Positions 35,775 to 44,762 of a DNA stretch of 64,000 nucleotides are shown one piece after another. Source of the DNA: Lachnospiraceae bacterium. GTDB lineage: Bacteria > Bacillota > Clostridia > Lachnospirales > Lachnospiraceae. The stretch is taken from contig CAJTDB010000014.1 of NCBI GenBank assembly GCA_910574965.1, forward strand, positions 30,395-94,394. The letters run 5' to 3'. Position 1 is the stretch's first letter, and each line of letters begins with the position of its first letter. A model generated the notes under the pieces. That model did no database searches and was not told where the DNA came from. It saw only the letters and a program-made list of their open reading frames with translations. The translations under genes and the position numbers were made by a program.

Positions 35775-37370
35775 ATGAAACTTGGATTTGTAGGCGCAGA
35801 TCATGAAGTCACCGGAAGCTGCCACTATCTGGAGGCATGCGGGAAACACATTCTCATTGACTGCGGCATGGAACAGGGAAAAGATGTCTATGTAAATCAG
35901 GAGATTCCTGTACCCGAACATCAGATCGATTTTGTTCTTCTCACCCATGCACACATTGACCATTCCGGCCGGCTGCCGCTTCTGTACAAAAACGGATTCA
36001 AAGGGGAGATCATCTCCACTTTTTCCACCAATGACCTGTGCAACATTATGCTTCGCGACAGTGCGCACATTCAGGAATTTGAGGCAGAGTGGCGGAACCG
36101 GAAGGCAAAACGTTCCGGTGCGGAAGAATACGTCCCGCTCTATACGATGGACGATGCGCTGGGTGCTATTTCCCTTTTCCATCCATGCGGCTATGAGCAG
36201 CAGATTGAGCTTTGTCCCGGCGTACAGGTACGGTTTCGCGATGTGGGGCATCTGCTCGGCTCCGCCTCCATCGAAATCTGGATTGAAGAAGAGGGTGTAA
36301 AAAAGAAAATTGTATTTTCCGGAGATGTGGGAAATACCAACCGGCCGCTGATTAAAGATCCGCAGTACACAGACAAAGCAGATTATGTAGTCATGGAATC
36401 TACTTACGGCAATCGTCTGCACAATGTACCGCCGGATCATGTGAGCAATCTGGCCGATGTGATCCGCAGGACACTGGGACGGGGCGGCAACCTGGTTATC
36501 CCTGCCTTTGCCGTAGGACGTACCCAGGAACTGCTTTATTTCATCCGGGAAATCAAAGAACGCAATCTGATCTCCATAGATTTTCCGGTCTATGTGGACA
36601 GTCCGCTGGCTATTGAAGCAACTTCTATCTTCAATAAAAACTTCCGGGCATGTTTTGACGAAGATGCTATGGCACTGATTAACGCAGGCATTAATCCGAT
36701 CAAGTTCCGGAATCTTCATCTGGCCGTAAGCAGCGACGAGTCCAAAGCCATCAACTTTGATGCACAGCCAAAAGTCATTATATCCGCCTCCGGCATGTGC
36801 GAGGCAGGCCGCATCAAGCACCATCTAAAGCACAACCTCTGGCGTCCGGAATGTACCATCCTGTTTACGGGCTTCCAGGCCAACGGAACTTTAGGGCGCG
36901 CTATCCTGGAGGGCGAGGACTATGTTAAGCTGTTCGGTGAAACGATTGAGATCCGTGCAGAGATTTTAAAATTAGAAGGAATCAGCGGCCACGCCGATAA
37001 AGAGGGGCTTTTAAAATGGGTAAAGGCATTCACTCCGGCACCTTCTATGGTATTTGTCGTCCACGGAGAAGATGAGACCTGCGAAGATTTTACATCCTGT
37101 CTTAATGAGGAACATCAGATTCCGGCCTGTGCGCCTTTCAGCGGATCGCTCTATGATCTGGCGGAAGGGGTATGGATTAAGGAAGGAGAACCGGTACTTG
37201 TAACTCCGGAGAAACCTGCCGCAAAACGCAAATCCGACGTCTTCACCAGACTTCTGGAGGCTGGAAAGCGCCTGATTCAGGTCATTTACCACAACGAGGG
37301 CGGAGCAAACAAAGATCTGACCAAATTTATGAACCAGATCAACTCGCTGTGTGATAAGTGGGATCGATAA
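35775..37370 (+). CDS. MBL-fold/beta-CASP RNA-processing nuclease (YsfH/CPSF-like)
   Basis: 531 residues. The metallo-beta-lactamase motif LLTHAHIDHSGRLP near residue 55 supplies the zinc ligands, with further ligands in GHLLGSASIEIW and FSGDVGNTN. The beta-CASP domain follows (PAFAVGRTQELLYFIREI, VYVDSPLAIEAT, SASGMCEAGRIKHHLKH and GISGHADKEGLLKWV). The family includes eukaryotic CPSF-73 and bacterial RNases; bacterial members of this subgroup are predicted 3'-end or RNA-repair nucleases. About 100 C-terminal residues extend past the core. It stands alone with its own promoter and terminator. Confidence 0.9.
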   Translation: MKLGFVGADHEVTGSCHYLEACGKHILIDCGMEQGKDVYVNQEIPVPEHQIDFVLLTHAHIDHSGRLPLLYKNGFKGEIISTFSTNDLCNIMLRDSAHIQEFEAEWRNRKAKRSGAEEYVPLYTMDDALGAISLFHPCGYEQQIELCPGVQVRFRDVGHLLGSASIEIWIEEEGVKKKIVFSGDVGNTNRPLIKDPQYTDKADYVVMESTYGNRLHNVPPDHVSNLADVIRRTLGRGGNLVIPAFAVGRTQELLYFIREIKERNLISIDFPVYVDSPLAIEATSIFNKNFRACFDEDAMALINAGINPIKFRNLHLAVSSDESKAINFDAQPKVIISASGMCEAGRIKHHLKHNLWRPECTILFTGFQANGTLGRAILEGEDYVKLFGETIEIRAEILKLEGISGHADKEGLLKWVKAFTPAPSMVFVVHGEDETCEDFTSCLNEEHQIPACAPFSGSLYDLAEGVWIKEGEPVLVTPEKPAAKRKSDVFTRLLEAGKRLIQVIYHNEGGANKDLTKFMNQINSLCDKWDR

Positions 37371-37399
37371 ATAAATACAGAAATTAAGCAAATCAGCGT

Positions 37400-37475
37400 A
37401 AGGCGCCGCTGCGCCAGGTAAGTCTGCCCTGTAGATTACAGGAGCCGGCTGCCTGGCACAACGGCGCCTTTTTGG
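37400..37475 (+). terminator. Large nested terminator after the MBL-fold gene
   Basis: Three nested inverted repeats: AGGCGCCG...CGGCGCCT outside, GCCAGGTA...TGCCTGGC inside, and CTGTA-GAT-TACAG at the tip, followed by TTTTT. It also faces the convergent gene ending at 37498. Confidence 0.88.
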
Positions 37476-37497
37476 TTTTGCGTTATTTCATATTCTG

Positions 37498-38028
37498 TTA
37501 TTGCCCGCAGAGGACAATTACTTTGTCCGGCGTAGTCTGCGGAGGAACGCTTCTCGTGGCGGCACTGTAGAGGACCACGAGGGTATTGTTGCCGGGATTG
37601 CCGTAGAAGGTCTGGTTATTGCGGGTAACAACTTCCGTAGCATTGGAAAGGTTCAGCTTAAGAGACTGATCCGAAGCCAGAAGCACGTTGTTAAAGTATG
37701 CTACGGTTACCATCTGTCCTTCGATTCTGGGTGCTACGACAGCAGCCATGAACTGAGGCGGATAGATAAGCGGTGCTGCCTGGTTGCCGCTGTAGAATAC
37801 GGTCACAGGCATACTTTCATATAACGTCTCAAAGTTTACAACGTATGTGTCAGCAGTTACGAAAAAATTCGTGACACCGCCTTCTTCATCCTCCACCGTA
37901 ATCATCTGCGAGCAGCCGCCGTATCCGCTTCCATTTGCCGACATCATCTGCATCTGGGTAATCACACCTGTTACGGACAGGTATACGGGTCTTTGGTTCC
38001 AGCCAAAAGGATTAAAGTCCATTACCAT
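37498..38028 (-). CDS. Conserved-looking protein of unknown function
   Basis: 176 residues from the GTG/ATG region at 38028 (MVMDFNPFGWNQRPVYL), after AAAGGACTGTTGGAAC; a longer frame overlapping the regulator gene lacks a site. No signal peptide or membrane helix. The sequence is beta-rich, with VYLSVTGVITQMQMMS, NFFVTADTYVV, VTVFYSGNQAAPLIYPPQF and a C-terminal QTTPDKVIVLCGQ, suggesting small OB-like or sandwich domains. I do not recognise a family with certainty. It is the last gene after the BlaR1/BlaI-like pair, 70 bases downstream, and may be their target. Confidence 0.7.
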   Translation of the reverse strand: MVMDFNPFGWNQRPVYLSVTGVITQMQMMSANGSGYGGCSQMITVEDEEGGVTNFFVTADTYVVNFETLYESMPVTVFYSGNQAAPLIYPPQFMAAVVAPRIEGQMVTVAYFNNVLLASDQSLKLNLSNATEVVTRNNQTFYGNPGNNTLVVLYSAATRSVPPQTTPDKVIVLCGQ

Positions 38029-38098
38029 GTTCCAACAGTCCTTTCTGTTCTTCCCTTTATCATATGCCCCTGCGGCAGATTCTGCCAACCGCCTCCGG

Positions 38099-38458
38099 CT
38101 ATTCCTGATGGTCGTCAATCAGACGTTTCAGTTCCTGCACCTCCCCGGCGGACAGTTTTTTCCCGCCAAGAAATGCAGTCAGAAAGCCAGGCAGCGATCC
38201 TCCGAACGTACGTTCTACAAAAGCATCGGACTCCTGGGATTGTACTTTCTCTCTTGTCACCAGAGGTTCCACCACAGCTTTTTCATTTTTCAGAAATCCT
38301 TTTTCGCACAATCGTTTGATCTCCGTATAGGTGGTAGACTTTTTCCAGCCAAGTTTATCCCGGCAAAGCCGGACCAGTTCCCCGGAACCCACCGGCGCAT
38401 GATCCCACACAATCGTCATAAATCGATAGTCACTGTTGCACATTTTAAATTCTTCCAT
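38099..38458 (-). CDS. BlaI/MecI/CopY-family transcriptional repressor
   Basis: 119 residues. The winged helix is clear: MTIVWDHAPVGSGELVRLC, then KKSTTYTEIKRLCEKGFL. The C-terminal part (TFGGSLPGFLTAFLGGKKLS, EVQELKRLIDDH) is the dimerisation region that is cut in BlaI-type repressors. It follows the M56 peptidase gene by five bases. The probable operator is the inverted repeat at 40619-40667, whose arms contain TTGTAGAC, similar to the TGTA-type half sites of this family. Confidence 0.92.
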   Translation of the reverse strand: MEEFKMCNSDYRFMTIVWDHAPVGSGELVRLCRDKLGWKKSTTYTEIKRLCEKGFLKNEKAVVEPLVTREKVQSQESDAFVERTFGGSLPGFLTAFLGGKKLSAGEVQELKRLIDDHQE

Positions 38459-38463
38459 ATTTT

Positions 38464-40497
38464 TTATTCCCCTTGTATTTCTTTTGGTTCTTCAGAAATC
38501 TGTTCCGCTTCAGATTCTTCAAGCGTTTCTAATCGTCCGTCTGCTCCGAATCCAAATATTGTCCGCCGGATCTCTCCTTCACTGTTCTGCCTCTGAAGTA
38601 TGATCTCTTCTTTTCCGTCCCGATTGGTATCTTCCATATATACATTCGTATGTGACTCGGTCAGCTTACCGCCCCAGTATTTTTCATCTATAAAAACATA
38701 TTGGGATTCTTCCTGATGCAAAGCCCTTAAGACAAGCGTCAGCCCCCGATCCCCAAGCCTTTTGCTGCTGCATCCATAGATCGTTACAGCCTGATCTTCT
38801 GTTTCTGCCAGAATAAACATGCAGGGATCCGTCTCCTCTCTCATCTCATAAGAAGCCGCGTCAATGGGAACCGCCTGTTCATATAACCGAACCGGAAGAT
38901 CTGCATACCAGGTCATAAATGGATCATCGCTGTCCCATACACGAACATACAGACCTTCGATCCGGTCCAGAAGGCACTGAATCTGTTCTTCCGATTCTGC
39001 AAATTGTTTGATATTTTCAGCACCGCACCACTTTGCCGCTTCCGCCGCATTTATGGAACCGCCTTGTGAAAGCTCCTCTCCCTCCGGTGACCTGTAGGAC
39101 CACCGGACACTTCCGAGATTGTCCGTCAAAGCCAGCATCAGGGCCGCTGTGACATTCATATCCAATTCCACAAGTTCCCGTTCCAGATCGCTTTTCGGCG
39201 GCTCCGTTTCCAGCCAGAAGCAAAATTCATAAGGTTCCTTCGAAGTCTGCAGCTCGGTCTTAAAAGGCGTTTTCGAAATCAGAAGCTCCGGGTATGCTTC
39301 TCCAATCACACCAAGAAGACGCCCATTGGCCGACACATCTCCCACATAAGGATTCCGGGCCTCGTAAAGCGCCGCTGCATACTCCCATACTTCCTGCCCG
39401 TCAAAAATTTCCGGTTCCTCGGTTCTTTTTATCCCGTTCGTTCCCAGAAGCACCAGCACTCCAAGAAGCACTGCCATAGCCGCTGCACCCACCCACAAAG
39501 CCGGCTTCCTAAAATCCAGCACATGCCGTATCCGTTTCTTAACGTCCTGCTCTCCAAATGCCAGCGGCATCCGGCCGGACATGGGCTGTTCTGCTGCCAG
39601 CGCCAGCAGCGCCCGGCTGTATTCCTTTCGTCTGTCCCCGCCCAGAAGTTCCAGCACTTTTTCGTCACAGCTCATCTCCATATCCCGGCACATGCCTGCC
39701 CACGCAGCCCATACAAGCGGATGGAACCAATAGACCGCCAGCAGCGCAAATGAAAGATATTTTACCAGATGATCCTTTCTTTGGATATGAACCTGCTCAT
39801 GAAGAAGCACCATTTCCCGCTGTTCTTCCGGCAGCCCCCAGGGCAGATAGATCCGCGGAGAAAAAAGGCCCGCCACGAAGGGAGAGGACAGGCTGTCGCA
39901 TTCATAGATCCTGTCCTGATCTTTCCTGCCGCTTTTCCTGCGGACAGCCCAGCGCACCCGGTTCCTCATCCTTACGATGCCGACTGCAAAATACACCGCA
40001 AACACCCCCATGCCCGCAATCCAGACACAGGTCCCCATCCGCCATAAACTTGTTTCTTTTCGCTGTCCTTTTCCGGCCAGATGCAGAAATTCCCGCAGAG
40101 ATGTCCTAATGCTTTTTGGTCTTTGCATCATTTCTCCAAGCGAAACCGCTGTGCTTTCTTCTTCCGGCTTTTTTGGGCTCTGCTCTAAAGAAGCACTTTC
40201 TGCCCAGGCTTCCATTGTCTTTTCCTGACTTTTTTGATCTTCTTCCGGTCTTTCTGCAAGAACCCCTCCGTAATCTGTCAGCACCTCCAGATTGAACAGA
40301 CTGAACTGCGTATTCAACGTTACCGGGCAGACCAGGCGGAAAGCCACCACAAGCCAAAGCATATACAAATATTTTCTTGGAAATTTCTGCAGCAGGAAAC
40401 GGAGCAGAAGCACCGCCAGAATACAGGATCCGGCTCTTATGCTCATATTCCATATTTTGAAAAATACTGTGTTCAGGATGATTTCTATACTGGTCAT
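38464..40497 (-). CDS. M56-family (BlaR1-like) membrane metallopeptidase sensor
   Basis: 677 residues from MTSIEIILNTVFFKIWNMS at 40497 (AGAGGTAAACAT site). The N-terminal half has the four-helix membrane layout of BlaR1 with the zinc site HEQVH at residues 233-237 and the third ligand in DMEMSCDEKVLELLGG. The C-terminal half (from about residue 350, after a helix WVGAAAMAVLLGVLVLLGTN) is not a penicillin-binding domain; no SxxK/SxN/KTG set is seen. It ends in an acidic segment. The pair with the BlaI-like repressor predicts signal-dependent cleavage of the repressor, but the signal is unlikely to be a beta-lactam. Confidence 0.9.
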   Translation of the reverse strand: MTSIEIILNTVFFKIWNMSIRAGSCILAVLLLRFLLQKFPRKYLYMLWLVVAFRLVCPVTLNTQFSLFNLEVLTDYGGVLAERPEEDQKSQEKTMEAWAESASLEQSPKKPEEESTAVSLGEMMQRPKSIRTSLREFLHLAGKGQRKETSLWRMGTCVWIAGMGVFAVYFAVGIVRMRNRVRWAVRRKSGRKDQDRIYECDSLSSPFVAGLFSPRIYLPWGLPEEQREMVLLHEQVHIQRKDHLVKYLSFALLAVYWFHPLVWAAWAGMCRDMEMSCDEKVLELLGGDRRKEYSRALLALAAEQPMSGRMPLAFGEQDVKKRIRHVLDFRKPALWVGAAAMAVLLGVLVLLGTNGIKRTEEPEIFDGQEVWEYAAALYEARNPYVGDVSANGRLLGVIGEAYPELLISKTPFKTELQTSKEPYEFCFWLETEPPKSDLERELVELDMNVTAALMLALTDNLGSVRWSYRSPEGEELSQGGSINAAEAAKWCGAENIKQFAESEEQIQCLLDRIEGLYVRVWDSDDPFMTWYADLPVRLYEQAVPIDAASYEMREETDPCMFILAETEDQAVTIYGCSSKRLGDRGLTLVLRALHQEESQYVFIDEKYWGGKLTESHTNVYMEDTNRDGKEEIILQRQNSEGEIRRTIFGFGADGRLETLEESEAEQISEEPKEIQGE

Positions 40498-40518
40498 ATG
40501 TTTACCTCTTATTTTGAG

Positions 40519-40590
40519 TTCCGCATCCACCGGAATCATACACCTTAATGGGGATGCATTTCCGGCCACCACCCATATGGATGCTGTTTT
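40519..40590. repeat. Hairpin-forming intergenic repeat, copy A
   Basis: 72 bases running from TTCCGCAT to ATGCTGTTTT. The terminal inverted repeat is GCATCCA/TGGATGC, with an inner CCGGAA...TTCCGG stem. It shares its ends with copies at 58505-58635 and 63788-64000. It lies in the 5' untranslated region of the BlaR1-like gene, between the operator and the ATG. Confidence 0.75.
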
Positions 40591-40618
40591 AGAGTTTCGT
40601 TTTTTCGCGCGCGCAAAA

Positions 40619-40667
40619 GGTCGATTGTTGTAGACCCTTCTTTCTTATAAGTCTACAACAACCGACC
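40619..40667. promoter_or_regulatory. Inverted repeat, probable operator/promoter of the BlaR1/BlaI-like operon
   Basis: GGTCGATTGTTGTAGAC (40619-40635) faces GTCTACAACAACCGACC (40651-40667): 17-base arms with one mismatch and a 15-base centre. A TATAAG/TTATAA -10-like element lies in the centre on the minus strand, so a bound repressor would cover the promoter. The next gene downstream on that strand is the BlaR1-like sensor. Confidence 0.7.
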
Positions 40668-40686
40668 AATATTTGCAAGTGTTATT

Positions 40687-42126
40687 TTATTCCACAACTT
40701 CCAGATAACTGCTGATGCAGTAAAGGGTCTGTCCATTATACTCCACGCGGGACCAGCCCATCTCTGATACGCCTGTACGGGCGATGACCTCGCCGTTATG
40801 AAGCTGCACGATGACCTCCGACGGTTCTTCGATGCTGGGGCGGTTTCGAAGGTTTGTCACATCCTTCGCTGTCACATTTTCCGTAACCGGAGTGAATTTG
40901 GTCTTAAAACCGTCGTCCAGCTCCGCCTCCGGCTTTCGATAACTGGTATCTGTAATCAGATAACTGCTCACCGCATACAGCACCTTCCCGTCATATTCCA
41001 CACGGGACCAGCCGTTGCTCCCGATTCCTGTGCGAGTGATGCATTCTCCGTTCCGAAGCTTTGCCGCCACATTGCTGTCGCCGGCCTGCTCCATGGTACT
41101 GCGAAGATTTGTTACATCTTTGGAAGTCACCAGCTCATTCACTTCCTCAAAGGTCACTCCTACTTCCAGATTCGCTTCCACATGCTCCGCTGCACCTTCC
41201 TCGAACGGGGCAGTTGCTTCGTCATATCCAAAATATGCCACATTCAGATCCACCACGGTCCGAATGCCCGGTACGGTCCCCTGATCCGAATACTGCCACA
41301 TCACATAGCTGCCATCATATTCCGGATTCGGAATCTCAGGATAACCGTCTGCCAGATACTGTGCCACCCAGATTCGATACCGCGCTTCCAGCATGTCCGT
41401 ATTCCAGAACAGATTGTCCTGAAGCTCTCCCTTGGAGGCATAGAACATTCCCGTATAGCCGACCGCTTCCATCTCGTCCAAGAACACTCCCGCCAGCGCC
41501 GAACGTTCATCCACAGTCATATCTTTCTGTCTGCTGTAGTCCTCCTGAAATCCTTCGCAGTTATATACCACCGGATAGGTAATCGGATATCCGCGCAGAA
41601 ATCGAATGACCCACTGGGCTTCCTCTCTCGCTTCCGCCTCATTGATCGCCGTAGAGAAAAAGTAAGCTCCCAGATGAATCCCGTTGGCCGCTGCCTCCTG
41701 CAAATTATATTTGGCACATTCATCTTCCACGATTACACCGGATACAGACTTCCGGTATCCGATCCGAACCATGGCAAAATCAATACCGGATTCCGCTACC
41801 TGCTTCCAGTCAATCACCTCCTGAAAGCGGGACACATCTATGCCTAAGGTAATCTGATCATTTTCACCCGGCACCTCTTTCGGCTTTGACGGTTCTGTGT
41901 CTGCCTCTTCCGGCTCCGGCTGCGATTCCGCCTGCAGGTCCTCTTCTTTCTCCTGTAAGGTTTCTTCCGCGGCAGTTGCCTCTTCCCGAAGCACCGGAAT
42001 TTCCTCTTCTCCGCCCCCATACAGAAGGACCATTGCCAGGACCAGAATCAGTCCGGCTGTCAGCACCAATGCAAATGCCAGGAGGGCCGTCTTTCGTGCT
42101 CTGATCTTCTCCTCTTCTTTCGTCAT
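40687..42126 (-). CDS. Membrane-anchored GH25 lysozyme with two SH3 domains
   Basis: 479 residues. A short cytoplasmic start and one membrane helix (about residues 13-36) are followed by an acidic linker (residues 43-92), a GH25 domain and two repeated SH3b domains (each with TNLR, NGE, RTG, GWSRVEY and a final SSYL). The GH25 domain opens with LGIDVSRFQEVIDWKQV and has MVRIGYR, GAYFFSTAIN and WQYSDQG. The usual catalytic DxE appears as NCE (YPVVYNCEGF), so the acid Glu stays but its partner Asp is Asn. Predicted to act on peptidoglycan at the cell surface, possibly with altered activity. It is 7 bases after the PucR-type regulator gene. Confidence 0.92.
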   Translation of the reverse strand: MTKEEEKIRARKTALLAFALVLTAGLILVLAMVLLYGGGEEEIPVLREEATAAEETLQEKEEDLQAESQPEPEEADTEPSKPKEVPGENDQITLGIDVSRFQEVIDWKQVAESGIDFAMVRIGYRKSVSGVIVEDECAKYNLQEAAANGIHLGAYFFSTAINEAEAREEAQWVIRFLRGYPITYPVVYNCEGFQEDYSRQKDMTVDERSALAGVFLDEMEAVGYTGMFYASKGELQDNLFWNTDMLEARYRIWVAQYLADGYPEIPNPEYDGSYVMWQYSDQGTVPGIRTVVDLNVAYFGYDEATAPFEEGAAEHVEANLEVGVTFEEVNELVTSKDVTNLRSTMEQAGDSNVAAKLRNGECITRTGIGSNGWSRVEYDGKVLYAVSSYLITDTSYRKPEAELDDGFKTKFTPVTENVTAKDVTNLRNRPSIEEPSEVIVQLHNGEVIARTGVSEMGWSRVEYNGQTLYCISSYLEVVE

Positions 42127-42133
42127 GAAGCCA

Positions 42134-43216
42134 TCACCTCTGCTTCTTTTCCAGATACCTCATATAATCCGACACCATCATGGCAATCTTAAAGGTCATA
42201 GCTTCCTCAAACTGACGAATATCCAGCCCGATGGTCTTCTGCAGCTTCTCCAGACGATAGACCAGTGTATTTCTGTGTACAAAAAGCTGGCGGCTTGTCT
42301 CGGACAGATTCAGACTGTTCTCCATAAACTGATAGACAGTAGCCAGAATCTCGTCGTCCAGATTGCCCGGATCATAATCCCCGAACACCTCTTTTAAGAA
42401 CATCTCGCAAAGAGGAGTCGGAAGCTGATAGATCAAACGCCCGATGCCAAGTTCTTCATAGGTAATTACCGTCTTAGAAGAATAGAAGATCTCTGCCACT
42501 TCCAGCGCCATCTTCGCTTCTTTATAAGAGCGGGACACCTCTCTTAGCGAATGCGCAATCGTTCCGCAGGCTGCCCGCACCCGGCACAAAGTCTCGGAAC
42601 TGACCGTATCAGACAGAACATGCGCCAGCTCGTCAATCTCTTTCTGCCCTTCTCTTTCCTCCAGGCGCCGAACCACAACTACGCAGTCCTCCTCCATAGG
42701 AGTAATAAAATCTCCCGTCCGGTTGAACATAATATTTTTCAGAATCATCTGAATATCAAAAGCATCGCAGCCTGCGCCTTCCACCAGGAGCACTACCCAC
42801 CGGTTCTCCGGACCCAGATGCATCTGCTTTGCGTAAGTCGCAATATCTACCGGAAGCAGATTGTCCAGAAGCAGATTATGGATGAACTGGTTTCGGTCCT
42901 CCCGGCTGTATCCCATCTCCAGAATCCGCTCCAGTTGCCGAACCGCAAGCTGCCCCATAGGATATGCATCCTTGGAACCTCCGCTCACGGACAGAATATA
43001 GCCCATGTCTTCTTCCCCTACTTTAAACAAATATCGGTTCCCCAGAGCCTGCATATCTGCAGGCGAATCGCAGAAAATGTCGAACACCTCTTCTTCCGGC
43101 ACGGAGTCCTCTTCTCCCGCCACACAAGCACGGTTCCTGTCATACAGCGCCATAGACAAACGCATAATATTGGAGAAATCCTCCAGGCACTCCTGGAGCA
43201 GACGATTGGATACCAT
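42134..43216 (-). CDS. PucR/CdaR-type transcriptional regulator
   Basis: 360 residues. The C-terminal helix-turn-helix is the PucR type (NSLNLSETSRQLFVHRNTLVYRLEKL in part: LSETSRQLFVHRNTLVYRL). The N-terminal part resembles the sensing and GGDEF-like middle regions of sugar-diacid regulators (AKQMHLGPENRWVVLLVEG, CRVRAACGTIAHSLREV). The ligand is unknown. It lies between the MsmX-type gene's terminator and the lysozyme gene, which it may control. Confidence 0.85.
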   Translation of the reverse strand: MVSNRLLQECLEDFSNIMRLSMALYDRNRACVAGEEDSVPEEEVFDIFCDSPADMQALGNRYLFKVGEEDMGYILSVSGGSKDAYPMGQLAVRQLERILEMGYSREDRNQFIHNLLLDNLLPVDIATYAKQMHLGPENRWVVLLVEGAGCDAFDIQMILKNIMFNRTGDFITPMEEDCVVVVRRLEEREGQKEIDELAHVLSDTVSSETLCRVRAACGTIAHSLREVSRSYKEAKMALEVAEIFYSSKTVITYEELGIGRLIYQLPTPLCEMFLKEVFGDYDPGNLDDEILATVYQFMENSLNLSETSRQLFVHRNTLVYRLEKLQKTIGLDIRQFEEAMTFKIAMMVSDYMRYLEKKQR

Positions 43217-43308
43217 ATAAAAACCCTCCTCTTCTTCACATCCATTTTTCTTAAATTATATCTGCAAAAAAAGCGGTTGTCAAATTCAAAAAGATCTGCG
43301 CAGCAGTC

Positions 43309-43335
43309 AAAAAGGGCGCCGCTTCTGCGGCACCC
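43309..43335 (-). terminator. Terminator after the MsmX-type gene
   Basis: Minus strand: GGGTGCCGC-AGAA-GCGGCGCCC followed by TTTTT, about 24 bases after the stop. The stem is 9 bp with one G-T type pair. Confidence 0.92.
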
Positions 43336-43359
43336 TTATCATCGGATTGCTGTCTATGA

Positions 43360-44472
43360 CTAGTTGACAATCGTCAGCTCGCTGTCTTTGTCGAATACGT
43401 GAATCTTCTCTACATCCAGAGCAAACTTTACGCTGCTCCCGGTTCTAGCAGTTGTGGTGGGACTGACTCTTGCAGTCATGTTCGCACCTTCCAGATCAAA
43501 GTACAGATAAACTTCTGCGCCAAGCAGCTCGTACACATTGATCTTTGCCTCAATTACGCTGTTTGCGTATTTCTGAAGCATCTCTTCGGAATCGTACAGA
43601 TCTTCCGGACGAATACCCATTACAACGGTCTTTCCTGCATAACCCTTGTCGATCAGGACTTTCGCTTTCTGCTCCGGAAGCGTAATGGTGTACGGACCAA
43701 CCTTCAGATCTGCCTGGCTGCCCTTCACTTCGCATTTTGCATCTACAAAGTTCATCTGCGGAGATCCGATGAATCCTGCAACGAACAGGTTTGCCGGAGA
43801 ATTGTACAGGTTCTGCGGAGAATCAATCTGCTGTACCACGCCGTCCTTCATAACAACGATTCTCGTACCAAGCGTCATAGCCTCCGTCTGGTCATGGGTA
43901 ACGTAGATGATCGTTGTGCCCAGTCTCTGATGCAGCTTGGAGATCTCCGTTCTCATCTGTACACGAAGTTTTGCATCCAGGTTGGACAGCGGCTCATCCA
44001 TCAGGAATACTTTCGGATTACGTACAATCGCACGTCCCATAGCCACACGCTGTCTCTGACCGCCGGACAGAGCCTTTGGCTTCCGGTCTAACAGTTTCTC
44101 AAGGTCAAGAATCTTCGCTGCCTCGCGGACCATCTTATCGATCTCATCCTTTGGAGTTTTGCGAAGCTTCAGTGCAAATGCCATATTATCATATACCGTC
44201 ATATGCGGATACAGAGCATAGTTCTGGAATACCATCGCGATGTCGCGGTCTTTCGGCTCTACATCATTGACTCTGCGGCCGTCAATAAGAAGATCACCGG
44301 AGCTGATATCTTCCAGACCTGCAACCATACGAAGTGTGGTAGACTTTCCGCAGCCGGACGGACCTACGAAGATAATGAACTCTTTGTCCTCGATCTCCAT
44401 ATTAAAGTTCTTCACTGCCTCGAATCCGTTCGGATATTTCTTACAAATGTTTTTTAATGAAATACTTGCCAT
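43360..44472 (-). CDS. msmX: Multiple-sugar ABC transporter ATPase (MsmX/UgpC type)
   Basis: 370 residues: N-terminal ABC ATPase with Walker A GPSGCGKST, Q-loop MVFQNYALYPHMTVYDN, signature LSGGQRQRVAMGRAIVR and Walker B KVFLMDEPLSNLD; then a C-terminal regulatory OB-like domain (VVMGIRPEDLYD, LLGAEVYLYF, VEKIHVFD). Stand-alone MsmX ATPases serve several CUT1 sugar importers encoded elsewhere. It is alone here, with its own terminator, which fits the shared role. The start follows GAAAGGAGCC. Confidence 0.92.
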   Translation of the reverse strand: MASISLKNICKKYPNGFEAVKNFNMEIEDKEFIIFVGPSGCGKSTTLRMVAGLEDISSGDLLIDGRRVNDVEPKDRDIAMVFQNYALYPHMTVYDNMAFALKLRKTPKDEIDKMVREAAKILDLEKLLDRKPKALSGGQRQRVAMGRAIVRNPKVFLMDEPLSNLDAKLRVQMRTEISKLHQRLGTTIIYVTHDQTEAMTLGTRIVVMKDGVVQQIDSPQNLYNSPANLFVAGFIGSPQMNFVDAKCEVKGSQADLKVGPYTITLPEQKAKVLIDKGYAGKTVVMGIRPEDLYDSEEMLQKYANSVIEAKINVYELLGAEVYLYFDLEGANMTARVSPTTTARTGSSVKFALDVEKIHVFDKDSELTIVN

Positions 44473-44762
44473 TTTGAAGGCTCCTTTCGTATCGGTATAT
44501 TCTGATTTGATCTATTTAAGAGTATAAACCCTTTCCTGTCCTTTTACCATATGGGTATCCCACAAACATTTATCTGTTCCTTTGTATAATTGGACAATGG
44601 TCTGGTGAAGGCGCGGCCATTTCACGGAAAACAACAGGGCTTTCTGGTAATTCTGACGAACCATCATTTTCCCGCCTGATTTTCCTCTCGCTTTTTTCTG
44701 ATTCTGTATTATAATAGAAGAGACAGACTCTCTGTGAACTGAAATAGAAATGGAAGATGCCT

